A model generated the notes under the pieces. That model worked only from the letters and a program-made list of their open reading frames with translations, was not told the origin of the DNA and made no database searches. Positions 13,801 through 23,445 of a stretch of DNA of 64,000 bases are shown piece after piece; positions within the stretch are counted from its first letter, which is position 1, and each line of letters starts with the position of its first letter. The position numbers and the translations under genes are program-made. The stretch is from NCBI GenBank assembly GCA_903813345.2, contig CAIIXF020000003.1, forward strand, positions 2,074,109-2,138,108. Reading direction: 5' to 3'. Source of the DNA: Owenia fusiformis (lineage: Eukaryota; Annelida; Polychaeta; Sabellida; Oweniidae).

Positions 13801-16800
13801 CCAAGGTGGGATATGATCTGTTTGACGTTTAAGTCCTTTTCTTGTTGAATTGTTTGAATAGCTTGCTTCAAATTGTCCATATCCTTGTTCAACTCAGCTG
13901 TAATGCTCTCAGCGTTTTCCAACATATGGTTCTTATATCTCAGAGTATCTTGGATCCCCTCCTCAATCATACGAATCATACCATCACCCTGTGTTATAAT
14001 TGCACCTATGGGTTTCATGTTTTTTGCCGCAATTTCACTAATAGCATCACAAGTATGACCAGCGTGATTGGCAGAATAGCACAGATGGCAGATAACAGTC
14101 TTATCATCCTTACAATAGAGCTCTACTTGTTTTTTGGGGTGTACTTTGCAATATATGATGCGTTCCTTTACTGACTTAAGTGCAGTTTCCAGATCTTGTT
14201 CACTATTTCCTGTGAGCTCGAGTAGTGTGTGACCTTTCAATAGGATGTCATGTGTCTTTTGACAAATATCACACAACTTCTTGTTGCACTCCAAGCAATG
14301 GGTTATGGGCGTGGTCTGTTTGCCGTGTGCTTCCCTGCATGATTCACATTCTGACTTTTGGTTCAGCTTACTGTTCTTAAAGGCATCAACTAAGAATGAA
14401 ATTGTAGGGCTCACCTTGAACATGTCCACACCTTCCTCAGGCACAATGCATTCTTGGCGACATTCTGGGCAGTTCATTCTTCCTCCTTCGAGTTTGCTTT
14501 TTTCTATCAGACTTGCCAAACACTTTAAGCAATATGCGTGCATACATGGCAATGTCCTTGGCTCTGCAAAAGTGTCCTGGCATATTCCACAAGTTAGCGC
14601 AGATCTTAAATGATTTTCCACATTTGACGCCATTTCCCTATCATTAACATATGATCTTGTGACAAAACTATGTTCAAGTCCTAAACACAATGGTACACGT
14701 ATTGTTCCGATCAAGTTAATAATTAGCCAACTAAGGGTAAATTTAGTAAATATTTAAATCCATTCATCGACAATAAACGCTAATGTACTTAAATGTGTCT
14801 CTAATAACCCATATTTGAGGATGTATGTTTTATGATAACCAGTTCTCAGAACTCATTTGTATATTGAATAGTCATGTTCAAGGTCATTGTGACTTTTTTA
14901 TGAAAGGTTTATAATCGAAACATATAACTATAAATATAAGATCATCGCTCCTAGTTAAATACTGCCATCTTTCAATGAACAACATGTTCAATTTGTATTT
15001 TTGTACTATGAAATACTGCCATCTTTAAAGAGAGTTCAATTTCATTGACATATTGCTTTACAAAGTCATCTCCCCCGACAGTCATCCAATAACCTATAAT
15101 AAGGGAAAATATTTGTGAAAACAATCAATATAATCTAACATGATTTATTGAATGAGGTACTCATGAAATCCTAATGTTAAATACGGTACTGTGTTCAAGT
15201 TGTCACTAGTTCAATACTTATGGTTGATTTTGTGTGTGATTTTTTTATTTCTAGGATAGGTCAGTGGCAATTGACTTTAGGGAGTATGTGAGTGATAGGA
15301 GTCAACTTATTTTTGGCTAATTTTGTGATTGATTTTTTTTTTCCAGGATAGGTCAGTGGCAATTGACTTTTAGGGAATACGAGTATGTGATTGGACTCAA
15401 TTTATTTTAGGCTAACTTTGTGAGTGATTTCTTATTTTCTAGGATATGTCAGGAACAATTGACTTTAGGGAATATGTGATTAGACTCGACTTACTCATGG
15501 CTAATTTTGTGAGTTATTTCTTATTTTAGGATAGGTCAGGAACAATTGACTTTAGGGAATATGTGATAGGACTTTCTTTGATCTCACAACCTGCTAACAC
15601 AGATGAAACTTTGCAGTTGGCTTTCAAGGTAACATACACAAGGCCTTTTTCTATTTTTATGAGGGACATACCTGTATGTCGAAACACCTCTTACCTGTAC
15701 ACCTCTTATATTAAACTTAATTAATAAAGCCAATAATACATTGCCTCGGCCCTAGCTGTGTATGTTAAACATGTTTTGATTATTTTGATAATAAAAACAT
15801 TTAAACCTTAAACCTAAACCTGATCACCTCTCAATGCGAATGCTTTTTTGGTTCCATTATTTTAACTTACCATGGACATGCATGTTTCAAAACCTTGTAA
15901 TGTGAACGCTAATCCATTCAGATTAGACAGACTTTATTTAATCCCCAAAACATTGGACAAATTGTGCTTAAGCACTTCTCTCGTAACATAACTAACTTTG
16001 TTATTCTGCACCTGTTGAAAACTGAACACCATCCCTAAATAAAACCAAAAACGAACAAAAAAATCTCATCAATTCTTTTTTATTTTTTTTTATTTCAGCT
16101 ATTTGATAGCAATAACAAAGGGTATATCACGGAGGAGGAACTCAATGATATTTTGTACAATGCTTTTGAGATGGATAACATCGACTCAGCCAACCTCTTC
16201 ACGCAGGTTGACAGTGACAAAGATGGGAAAATTACTTATGGTGAGTCCCTTTAAACAAGGATTGAAAAGTTCTTATAATAACGTATAATCTGTAAAATGA
16301 AGCCCTCTGATTGGTCAGTTCTTGTGCTGTATCAATCTGTATTACATACCTAGCGAAGCATTTGTATGGAAGTCAATGGGAAAGTTAGCGAGCTATATCC
16401 ACCGATATTGCCCGATTACCCCGATATAGCCCGCTTACCTCGTTTTGATATTAGATTTCTTTAATAACCATGATAATATCATGACGTCACGTCATTGATA
16501 CAAAGTAACCATGGGAACAAAGGCATGTAATACATCAGTTATGTCACTATGACGTGAAATATGCCTTCGTTCTTGCCCAAATATAGAGCCTCCCAAGGTC
16601 GGCCTATATTGGGAGAACTCAGGCATATTTCACGTCATAGTGACATAACCTCTAAGTATTGCTACTGAGATTGTCCCCATTGATCATCTCCATCGCAATA
16701 CAGAAAATATTGGTACGGAGGGGACAATCTCAGTAGCAATATCAGTTATTACACGTTTCAGCATGTGATACGGGAAATATTCCACGAAAGTAAAAATTGT

Positions 16801-19198
16801 ATAACCACGAATAAGCAGCTTGAGTGGTGATACTTTTTACTGAGTGGAATATTTCCCGTATCACATACGCTGAAACGTGTGATAACGATTTTATCACATA
16901 CTATGTAGAAATTTAGTGATTTGATTGGTAGCTTTCTTTGTCGTTCTAGTTCCTCAAATGACGAATTCATCATTTCTAAGAAATAGTAAAATAGCCTATA
17001 TGTGACGTCATTTTGAATTAGGAAAGAATAGAATGAAGTTGTATGACGTCATTTCGTTACCATAGACAACGTGTGGTATGTGTGCTCGTATCATATGAAA
17101 TTTATGTGATACAGGAAATACGTCATAGAAAGCAACCAATCAAATCACTAGATTTATACATAGTATGTGATAATACAGAGGATCACACGATAAAAACGTT
17201 ATTGAATGATTTGAAGTGCAATATAGGATATATTCTGTCTCGATATTCTGTATTGGCACTCTACTTCGTCTCTTTCTAATATGGAATTTCTCGGACTGAA
17301 TATATCCTGTATTGCACTTCAAGTCATTCAATAACTGATAATATCGCATAGGGTGTCATGGAGTGTAGACTTGTCAGCTTCAGCTTTAGAAGGATTCACA
17401 TTTTGGCAGAAATGAAATCAGCCACTTTGAACAGGAGGTGTGAGTTTGTTTCTAAAGATAGATTAGGGTCTCCATAGTAAAATAAAGAAAGCTTGATTTT
17501 TATGTTTATTAATGACAATTTTATGGTCAACCCTTGTATGTGTTACAAGTTGTGGACAGTACGCGTCCCTTTAAATGTATCATCATTTATTGCGAGTCCC
17601 TTTAAATGTATCATCATTTATTGTGAGTCTTTTTAAATATATCATCATTTATTGTGAGTCCCTTTAAATGTATCATCATTTATTGTGAGTCCCTTTAAAT
17701 GTATCATCATTTATTGTGAGTCCCTTTAAATGTATCATCATTTATTGCGAGTCCCTTTAAATGTATCATCATTTATTGTGAGTCTTTTTAAATGTATAAT
17801 CATTTATTGTGAGTCCCTTTAAATGTATCATCATTTATTGTGAGTCCCTTTAAATGTATCATCATTTATTGTTAGTCCCTTTAAATGTATCATCATTTAT
17901 TGTGAGTCCCTTTAAATGTATCATCATTTATTGTGAGTCCCTTTAAATGTATCATCATTTATTGTGAGTCCCTTTAAATTTATCATCATTTATTGTGAGT
18001 CTTTTTAAATGTATCATCATTTATTGTGAGTCCCTTTAAATGTATCATCATTTATTGCGAGTCCCTTTAAATGTATCATTATTTATTGTGAGTCCCTTTA
18101 AATGTATCATCATTTATTGTTAGTCCCTTTAAATGTTTCATCATTTATTGTGAGTCCCTTTAAATGTTTCATCATTTATTGTGAGTCCCTTTAAATGTAT
18201 CATCATTTATTGTTAGTCCCTTTAAATGTTTCATCATTTATTGTGAGTCTCTTTAAATGTATCATCATTTATTACGAGTCTCTTTAAATGTATCATCATT
18301 TATTGTGAGTCCCTTTAAATGTATCATAATTTATTGTGAGTCTCTTTAAATGTATCATCATTTATTGTGAGTCTCTTTAAATGTATCATCATATATTGTG
18401 AGTCTCTTTAAATGTATCATCATTTATTGTGAGTCCCTTTAAATGTATCATAATTTATTACGAGTCTCTTTAAATGTATCATCATTTATTGTGAGTCCCT
18501 TTAAATGTATCATAATTTATTGTGAGTCTCTTTAAATGTATCATCATTTATTGTGAGTCTCTTTAAATGTATCATCATATATTGTGAGTCTCTTTAAATG
18601 TATCATTATTTATTGTGAGTCCCTTTAAATGTGTCATTATTTATGGTTCATAACTTGAAAGGTGTCATCATTGTAACTGTAACTAGTAACCGTTAAGGTC
18701 TCAAACTTTTGCATAATATCTACCTATCAATCATTTTAATGGCTACCACTTAAGTTGCAGACATAAAACATTTACCCATAAGTCTTAAGGAATTTGAAAA
18801 TTTTGAAAAGGTGAAAATGCAAGATCATGTACCCATGATACATATTACAAAACATATTGTTATGGTTTCCATCTTTTTCCGGATGGATTAATTCGATACT
18901 GAGCGGTTGATGTTTAGTGTTCTGTGACTGTAACAAATGGAGGGTAGTGACATTTTGCATGTTAATGCTTATTTATATAATATATTAATCAAATTATTTG
19001 ATATGAATATACCTATAAATCAGATAATTATTTTCAGATGAATTTTACCATTTCGCAAAAGAGAAGCCAGAATATGCTGCCCTCTTTATGACATTCCGTC
19101 AACTACAACAACGTGCGGTTGCCGAAGATCCAGACGTCATCAATGGAAAAATTTCAAATGGTTCATCAAAAAATGGGACTAAATTGAAGGACGAATGA
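1858..19198 (+). CDS. Lysophosphatidylcholine acyltransferase, LPCAT1/2-like (5' partial)
   Basis: Nine exons join in phase: 1858-2075, 7176-7349, 7640-7788, 8524-8606, 10226-10351, 11647-11794, 15530-15628, 16099-16240 and 19038-19198, ending in TGA (about 430 residues). The product transfers acyl-CoA chains to lysophospholipids in the ER/Golgi. All PlsC-family motifs are visible: HSSFMD (HX4D), SRIENSQAP, FPEGTCTNR and PGVPVQPV. Three EF-hand loops follow: DRDRSGTIDFRE (created across the exon 6/7 junction), DSNNKGYITEEE (weaker) and DSDKDGKITYDE. The C-terminus KLKDE fits the KXKXX ER-retrieval pattern. Compared with vertebrate LPCAT2 (about 544 residues), roughly 110 N-terminal residues with the membrane anchor are absent and should lie upstream. 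The start of the first listed exon is 1858 or 1860. Introns contain many MITEs and an antisense TRIM gene. LPCAT1 versus LPCAT2 cannot be decided here. Confidence 0.93.
2648..2733. repeat. 19-bp tandem repeat
   Basis: About 4.5 near-identical copies of a 19-bp unit containing ATGCCCTTGTATATAC. Lies in the first LPCAT intron of this window. Confidence 0.9.
2941..3436. repeat. ~21-bp minisatellite with higher-order blocks
   Basis: More than 20 copies of a unit built on CACTCATTGTCTGATGT. The first half is a fairly regular 21-mer. From about 3235 the array becomes a higher-order pattern in which a block with CATTATCTCATCATGCACTC recurs near 3240 and 3360. The open frames across it come from the repeat and are not coding. 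Confidence 0.9.
3437..4420. other. Intronic sequence, nothing recognised
   Basis: AT-rich LPCAT intron sequence. No exon with a family match, no RNA gene and no clear repeat was found. The open frame starting at 4152 looks like chance. Confidence 0.5.
4421..4563. repeat. GGTAC-rich degenerate repeats
   Basis: Repeated ACGGTACTGTATGGTAC-like words in both orientations (several GGTACCAT and GGTACTGT copies) give a small self-complementary patch. Confidence 0.5.
4617..5651. mobile_element. Non-autonomous element with ~130-bp internal tandem repeats
   Basis: The stretch opens with CCATCGAACGAAGTTCGG and closes with the inverse GTTCGATGGG. Just inside the left end lies a CCGT microsatellite (about 4652-4712). 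The body holds about four direct copies of a ~130-bp unit centred on AATGGCCGCCATTTT followed by CTCGAAAAGTAGTGGAGCG, starting near 4975, 5125, 5265 and 5405. This ends-plus-satellite arrangement is typical of dispersed invertebrate repeats. The exact borders are uncertain. Confidence 0.65.
6545..6660. repeat. Degenerate ATGATGCGAGTTT repeats
   Basis: About five imperfect ~23-bp copies sharing GATGCGAGTTTCG-like words. Short and diverged. The rest of the intron (5652-7175) shows nothing else I can name. Confidence 0.6.
7505..7639 (+). pseudogene. Partial tandem duplicate of LPCAT exon 3
   Basis: The acceptor and first ~100 bases of the exon at 7640-7788 are present here a second time, offset by exactly 135 bp. 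The copy encodes GGFYPGVPVQPVCIRYPNKL and onward. After KIIYL it runs into intron-type sequence with no in-frame donor and reaches a stop (TAA at 7636-7638). The two copies differ at several bases (KDPSA versus EGPSA), so this is probably a real, aged duplication and not an assembly echo. It carries acyltransferase motif 4 but cannot make a complete exon. Confidence 0.85.
7811..8036. repeat. Degenerate ~24-bp repeat
   Basis: About nine imperfect copies of a unit containing AAGTTATTCCATACTTTAA, directly downstream of the exon 3 donor in the LPCAT intron. Confidence 0.75.
8727..9749. mobile_element. Foldback MITE, ~1 kb, ~420-bp arms
   Basis: Left arm about 8727-9150 and right arm about 9326-9749 are inverted copies. 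The ends share CCCGGTGATCGTGAA and ATGGGACGGAGGGG, and both arms carry the matching segment around GGCAATTTCTGCTAGGAAATT (right copy: GCGGAAATTGCC). The middle ~175 bp is single-copy. Each arm's inner end is a G-rich or C-rich run with CGGAGGGG words. No transposase is present. Confidence 0.85.
10407..10532. mobile_element. MITE-like repeat family A, copy 1
   Basis: Begins GTGACATATTGTTATAGTCT and ends near GGTGACACTTTGCATG. Diverged copies occur at 18852-18965 (same orientation) and 49521-49650 (opposite orientation), all about 115-130 bp. The element at 10539 follows immediately. Confidence 0.65.
10539..11025. mobile_element. Foldback MITE family B, full copy
   Basis: The left end CACAGGGTATGTACCAAAT is matched by the inverse at the right end (ATTTGGTATGTACCCTGTG). 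Inverted similarity runs about 160 bp per arm, including GATGAAA...GAAAAC and TCTAGATATTT stretches. A solitary end of the same family lies at 42201-42295. Confidence 0.8.
12579..14633 (-). CDS. TRIM-like RING/B-box protein with C-terminal 43-residue repeats
   Basis: A single-exon gene of 684 residues, antisense within the LPCAT intron between 11795 and 15529. The start chosen is MASNVENHLRS, because the RING follows at once; an upstream ATG at 14714 would add 27 unremarkable residues. The C3HC4 RING has C15, C18, C30, H32, C35, C38, C55 and C58. Two B-box-like Cys/His clusters follow (about residues 90-135 and 160-205), then a probable coiled coil (about 225-315). The C-terminal ~300 residues are charged and contain about seven copies of a 43-residue repeat built on DPTVQKEDGQIQSP and FNFNFGKVNETKA. 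No NHL, SPRY or filamin domain is seen. RING-B-box proteins usually act as E3 ubiquitin ligases. The intronless structure suggests a retrocopy origin, as for many invertebrate TRIMs. Confidence 0.85.
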   Translation of the reverse strand: MASNVENHLRSALTCGICQDTFAEPRTLPCMHAYCLKCLASLIEKSKLEGGRMNCPECRQECIVPEEGVDMFKVSPTISFLVDAFKNSKLNQKSECESCREAHGKQTTPITHCLECNKKLCDICQKTHDILLKGHTLLELTGNSEQDLETALKSVKERIIYCKVHPKKQVELYCKDDKTVICHLCYSANHAGHTCDAISEIAAKNMKPIGAIITQGDGMIRMIEEGIQDTLRYKNHMLENAESITAELNKDMDNLKQAIQTIQQEKDLNVKQIISHLGHLELQKAIIESQIGKYRTMVDHGHPVEIADLGDQVNQKSEEWSKEPNATFKDKIHFQVIEGKSDEDGIEFGTAAIEKKEVQEATRTDGPAPLFDFTSKNQDRKKKHRNDKLRIGKVQQKKDHKPHPIFSFDYGKIDMSKTKESDAESDNDLSPKLDPTVKKEDRHNKSHNFSFAFGKTDKSKTKESDAESDDPTVQKEDGQIQSPYFNFNFGKVNETKANVSKAEGDGDLSPKHDPTVQKEDGQIQSPYFNFNFGKVNETKANVSKAESDGNLSPKCDPTVQKEDGQIQSPYFNFNFGKVNETKANVSKAESDGNLSPKCDPTVQKEDGQIQPKNFNLEFGKDVESKAKELHTENDDDLSPKLDPDAKKEDGEDGHIKSINFSFNFGKNDQTPSVSHAGSDDDASL
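12635..13430 (-). repeat. 129-bp coding tandem repeat in the TRIM-like gene
   Basis: About seven copies of a 129-bp unit (43 codons). The central three (about 12825-13210) are nearly identical at DNA level, while the outer ones are diverged and one is shortened by seven codons. Near-identity in the middle points to recent expansion or gene conversion. All copies keep the frame. Confidence 0.88.
15255..15508 (+). pseudogene. Three tandem partial copies of the LPCAT EF-hand exon
   Basis: Before the real exon at 15530, its acceptor and first ~50 bases occur three more times, with GATAGGTCAG-type starts at 15255, 15347 and 15443 (spacing 92, 96 and 87 bp). Copy 2 has an extra T that breaks the frame. 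Copy 1 has an open frame of 33 bp to a GTGAGT (15288). Copy 3 has an open frame of 66 bp to a GTGAGT at 15509, encoding DMSGTIDFREYVIRL plus seven residues. Copies 1 and 3 are phase 0 at both ends and could in principle be spliced in as cassettes. Confidence 0.8.
16500..17340. repeat. Cluster of stacked palindromes (foldback elements)
   Basis: Successive hairpins follow one another. Arms GTTATGTCACTATGACGTGA sit near 16540 and 16625. Arms ATTGCTACTGAGATTGTCCC sit near 16660 and 16722. Arms ACACGTTTCAGC...GGGAAATATTCCAC sit near 16750 and 16845. Arms TTATCACATACTATGTA sit near 16891 and 17156. Arms GTTATTGAATGA sit at 17198 and 17324. The LPCAT intron here seems to have been hit repeatedly by MITE insertions. 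A related end, CATGCTGAAACGTGTATTAA, lies at about 30097. Confidence 0.75.
17562..18645. repeat. 31-bp minisatellite, ~35 copies
   Basis: A long regular array of a 31-bp unit made of GAGTCCCTTTAAATGTATC plus ATCATTTATTGT, with variants CTTTTTAAATG, TCTCTTTAAATG and TTAGTCCC forming local blocks. It sits in the intron between LPCAT exons 8 and 9. The unit resembles the donor of the preceding exon (TTATGGTGAGTCCCTTTAAA at about 16236). Confidence 0.95.
18852..18965. mobile_element. MITE-like repeat family A, copy 2
   Basis: Shares ACATATTGTTATGGTTTCC and GTGACATTTTGCATGTTAAT with the copy at 10407-10532. Diverged, with no clear target duplication. Confidence 0.55.
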
Positions 19199-21188
19199 CA
19201 GGGTGCGACTCAGAATTCCTCAACACAAAATCAAACCGCAATGAAAGAAGTAGAAATTGTAGATGTATGAATGTATTGTTTCAAAGAAAAATATTTCAAC
19301 CACGATAGAACATAAAAAGAAGTAAAGTGGAACACCTCTGGAAAGGAACACATCGAAGTTCTTTTACCTATTAACTTTAATGTTAAAGGAGAACCCTCAG
19401 CAGGTAGAACATGCTGACATGTATAGCACTATTTTGAGATACCAAATGTGTTTTACTATACATCACTGTTATGTATGTTTTACTATACATCACTGTTATG
19501 TATGCATTTACAATTGAGAAAAAATTGCATCGATTCATTTTGAATTAATGTTATTTGTTGATGATATATATTTTTAATGGCAGTCAATTATATTTAGATA
19601 TTTGTTGTATGTATCTAGTGTCAAATATCATTTTGACAGTGTCAAATATCATTGTCACATATGTCAAATATCATTGTCACATATGTCAAATATCATTGTG
19701 TCCCTAGTGTCAAATATCATTGTGTCCCTAGTGTCAAATATCATTAGGACTCTTATATACCATGTCATTGTGGTCATAATTTTTTAGATTTAGAATGGAG
19801 ATGGGTTGCAAAGGGGCTACATGTACATATGTTGCCCATTGTGATGTTAAGTAAATTGTTTACTGACATTGGACATTTTCATTTTGGCATCTTAGGCTTA
19901 CTTGAAAGGGTATTACGTTCGATTTAGCTGTACACACCGAGCATAATTTGATTTAACTACAAATTACTTTGAATTATTAGTTTGAGGTATATTCCACATT
20001 GTTTAAGTAACAAAAATTTGGGGTCCGCAAAGGTTTAAATGGAAGTGAAAATATCACTCTAGGATAACAATATCATTTTTGGACAACAATGTTTTGAATC
20101 ACATATATACATTTACAATTATACATATTTATACAAATTTGCCAAAATGCTGATGTACTTCTTTAGACACTTTATATACAAGTATTTTAACATTGATATT
20201 TGTAATATTGTTAAGGATTTATGAAAGTATTAATTATACAGAGAGAAAATATTCATGATATACTTGGAAAGTATTAGGTATTTACTTAGTGAGAAAGTAT
20301 TTATTGTAAAGTTTTAAAGTATTCATAAAGTGAAAAAGTATTCATTCTTTGTTAAGAAATAATTCGTTGTGGAGTTTTAAATTAATCATTTTATACCAGT
20401 AAGAGAATATTCATTATATACAAGCTGTAGTTGGAAAGTATTCATTATTTGTTGAGAAAGTATTCATTGTAAAGTTTTAAAGTATTCATTATATACCAGT
20501 GAGAGAATATTCATTATACATGTAAAGTGAAAAAATATTCATTATTTGTTGAAAAAAATTCATTGTAAAGTTTTTAAGTAATCATTTTAGAGTGAAAAAG
20601 TATTTATTATATAGGGAGAAAGTATTTACTATTTATACACTTCAACGGTCAAGAAAAATATACTCATCCATTCTTTAACTAGTTTCAGAGATCTGAACCA
20701 TTGATATTAATAAATGTTGTTACAGATGTTACAGGTGTTACAGATGTTACAGGACAAATAAGTATGAAGGTTTAAGTATTAAAGAGGTCAAAATATTGAT
20801 GTAGTACACAGAATATGTGACATTATGACGCCCAAGGATTATTTTCTCTCAATTATTTTATAAGTGGTCCTAATTACAGCTGTTTCCCATATATGCACAA
20901 AAAGCACATGTCGTGACAAAAATTTAGTCTGCACATCTTCCAATCACAGGGTGCCGAGAATGAGTAACGAGTTCTTTAGCCCTGTGACGGAGATTGATAT
21001 TGCAACTAAATTCTGCATATGTTTAGGTTAGACTAAATGTTAGAGTATGCGCTAGTAGGTATATATGAATATTATTTAACCTTATTCTAGTCTGCCTATT
21101 TATAGTATTATACAATATTCAAATTATGTGGTCATATATAGGTCAAGGTCACAAGTATAATCAAAATGGCTTATGTAGATGTTATGTG
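19199..21188. other. LPCAT 3' flank with short degenerate repeats
   Basis: Downstream of the LPCAT stop. It contains a ~22-25-bp tandem repeat on GTCAAATATCATTGT (about 19617-19745, six copies), degenerate AAAGTATTCATTAT repeats (about 20220-20640) and a small GTTACAGATGTTACAGG repeat (about 20724-20755). An AATAAA-type signal occurs near 20706, but the cleavage site is not evident. No gene is seen. Confidence 0.6.
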
Positions 21189-21919
21189 CAAGGGCCGATC
21201 AAAAAGTTTCTTACCGTTGGCTCTCAATTTTCTAATAAGAGGAGTTGGAAGCTCAAACTTTAATATGAGACAGGATAGTTAGTTTGCTTGAAACTGTAAG
21301 AGTTTCATATAAATTGATTTATTGGTAGTGACACAGAGTCAATTCAGATTTTCAATGACAAAGTTAGGTGGAGCAGCGTTATATATAAAATATCTGCTGA
21401 GTTGTGGTTTTGGAAATTAAACGATATCGTTTCACACCTCTCATACGAAGGCCTTAAACATGTGTTTTTGGATCGAGTGGACAGATATATATATATAACT
21501 TTTATTGACATATTGTATCATAACATGATTACATTAGTCAAAAGGAAGTGTCTTTTTTAATCATAATAAAGGAAGTGCATTGCAACTTCGGTTGAATATT
21601 TTGAATGAGAATGAATATAAGCAGAAAAACTAATTAAACATGATTAAATTACAGTCTGTTGACAGAAGACACTACTTAGTGTTAGAAATTCCCCAAACTG
21701 CAGCTTAGCACAATTTTTTATAAAAAAAACGCTGCTCCACCTAAATCAATCATTGAAAATATGTATTGACTCTGTGTCACTACCAATGAACCAATTTAAA
21801 TGAAACTCAGACAGTCTCAAGCAAACTTACTACCCTGTCTCATGTAAAAGTTTGAGCATCCAACTCCTCTTATTATAAAATCTAGAGCTAACGGTAAGAA
21901 ACTTTTTGATCGGCCCTTG
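21189..21919. mobile_element. Long-TIR MITE, 731 bp
   Basis: The ends read CAAGGGCCGATCAAAAAGTT and its inverse. The TIRs are about 190 bp each and include GTTTCTTACCGTT, CCAACTCCTCTTATTA and ACACAGAGTCAAT in matching inverted positions, ending at GGTGGAGCAGCGTT on the left and AACGCTGCTCCACC on the right. The ~340-bp middle is AT-rich with a TATATATATA run. No open frame is seen. Confidence 0.85.
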
Positions 21920-22804
21920 TATATTTCATGTTTGAACGCTTTGCCTTGGTCATATGTTTTTCTACATTTAGAAATAACGCTTATGTGACGCTGGTATATA
22001 CACAGTGATACAATGTTGTATTAAAAATTGTATACTCCCTGCCAAAAATATATAGACCAAAGAGCAAGTATTATATTGTCTAATAAATACTGCGGGGCTA
22101 CGCACAAACTTTTTCTGTGCCCCAAATGACCGAAGGGAGTGAGGGTTTGAAAAGCTTTTGTGTGAGGTCTCTATTATTAAGATTCAAACATAAAAACTCA
22201 CCAAAATTTTGCAAAATTGTAACTATTTCGTCACAATTTCCTACTTCTGATTCACTGAACGAAACACTTAGAACAGACCAGGTATTGTATCAATGAATAA
22301 ATAATAGTTGAAATATTGACTTTGTTCACAGTTTATAGAAGACGTGAATACAGTCTTGTTCGAATGTACGTATATTATGATATGCTTCTATCAAATTATG
22401 GATGCCAAAGCATCTTTACATGTGGATATTAAATAAAACTGGAGGTGTGTTGAGAAATTCCGAGTCAAGAGAAATGTTTATGTTGATTAATTTTAGCTGG
22501 TTAATCAATCAATCCACAGTTTGATTAATTAATTAATCAAATAAAAGAAATTATGCTTGTTTAATTTGTCTTCCATTTTATTACAATTCTAGTCTTGTAC
22601 TCAATGTTAGTCCAGGGTAATAATGATTATTATTATATCGCTATACAAGCTTGCTACTTGTGATTGGCCAAATCCAGGTCACATGACATGAAGTATTTGT
22701 ATATTATCACTTGTTGATGTTTATCAAACTAATAGCACAGTTTACGTGTATGAGTTTTTTCTATGATTTGGCCTTAACTTATAATTGGCATTAGTTGAGA
22801 ATAC
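21920..22804. other. No gene recognised
   Basis: AT-rich intergenic sequence between the 731-bp element and the following minisatellite. No coding, RNA or strong repeat signal was seen. Confidence 0.5.
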
Positions 22805-23445
22805 TCACTTTGAGTAAATTAAATGCACATGTTGAGTAAATGAAATGCTCAAAATGTACATGTTGAGTAAATGGAATGCATGGGTTGAGTAAATGAAACG
22901 CACCAAATGTACATGTTTAGTGAATGAAATGCACATGTTGAGTATTGAAATGCACAAAATGTACATGTTGAGTAAATGAAATGCACAAAATGTACATATT
23001 GAGTAAATGAAATGCACAAAATGTACATGTTGAGTAAATGAAATGCACATGTTGAGTAAATGAAATATGCAAAATGTACATATTGAGTAAATGGAATGCA
23101 CAAAATGTACATATTGAGTAAATGAAGTGCGCAAAATGTACATGTTGAGTAAATGAAATGCACATGTTGAGTAAATGAAATGTGCAAAATGTACATATTG
23201 AGTAAATGGAATGCACAAAATGTACATGTTGAGTAAATGAAATGTACAAAATATACATATTGTGTAGATGAGATGCACATGTTGAGTAAATGAAATGTAC
23301 ATGTTGAGTAAATGAAATGCACAAAATGTACACATTGAGTAAATGAAATGCACAAAATGTACATGTTGAGTAAATGAAATGCACAAAATATACATATTGA
23401 GTAAATGAGATGCACATGTTGAGTTAATGAAACACACATTTGAGT
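22805..23445. repeat. 31/22-bp minisatellite
   Basis: About 22 copies built on GAGTAAATGAAATGCACA. Most are 31 bp, and a 22-bp form lacking AAAATGTAC is interspersed. The unit has no stop on the minus strand, so long open frames appear in all three minus frames. That is a repeat artefact, not a gene. Confidence 0.93.

Noticed and set aside
17562-18645. CRISPR-like regular repeat
   Set aside because: The units are directly adjacent without unique spacers, inside a eukaryotic intron. It is a minisatellite.
22805-23439. Three overlapping long minus-strand open frames rich in HVHF/YILC
   Set aside because: They are the three frames of a 31/22-bp minisatellite with no stop codons. Open reading in all frames reflects the repeat, not selection.
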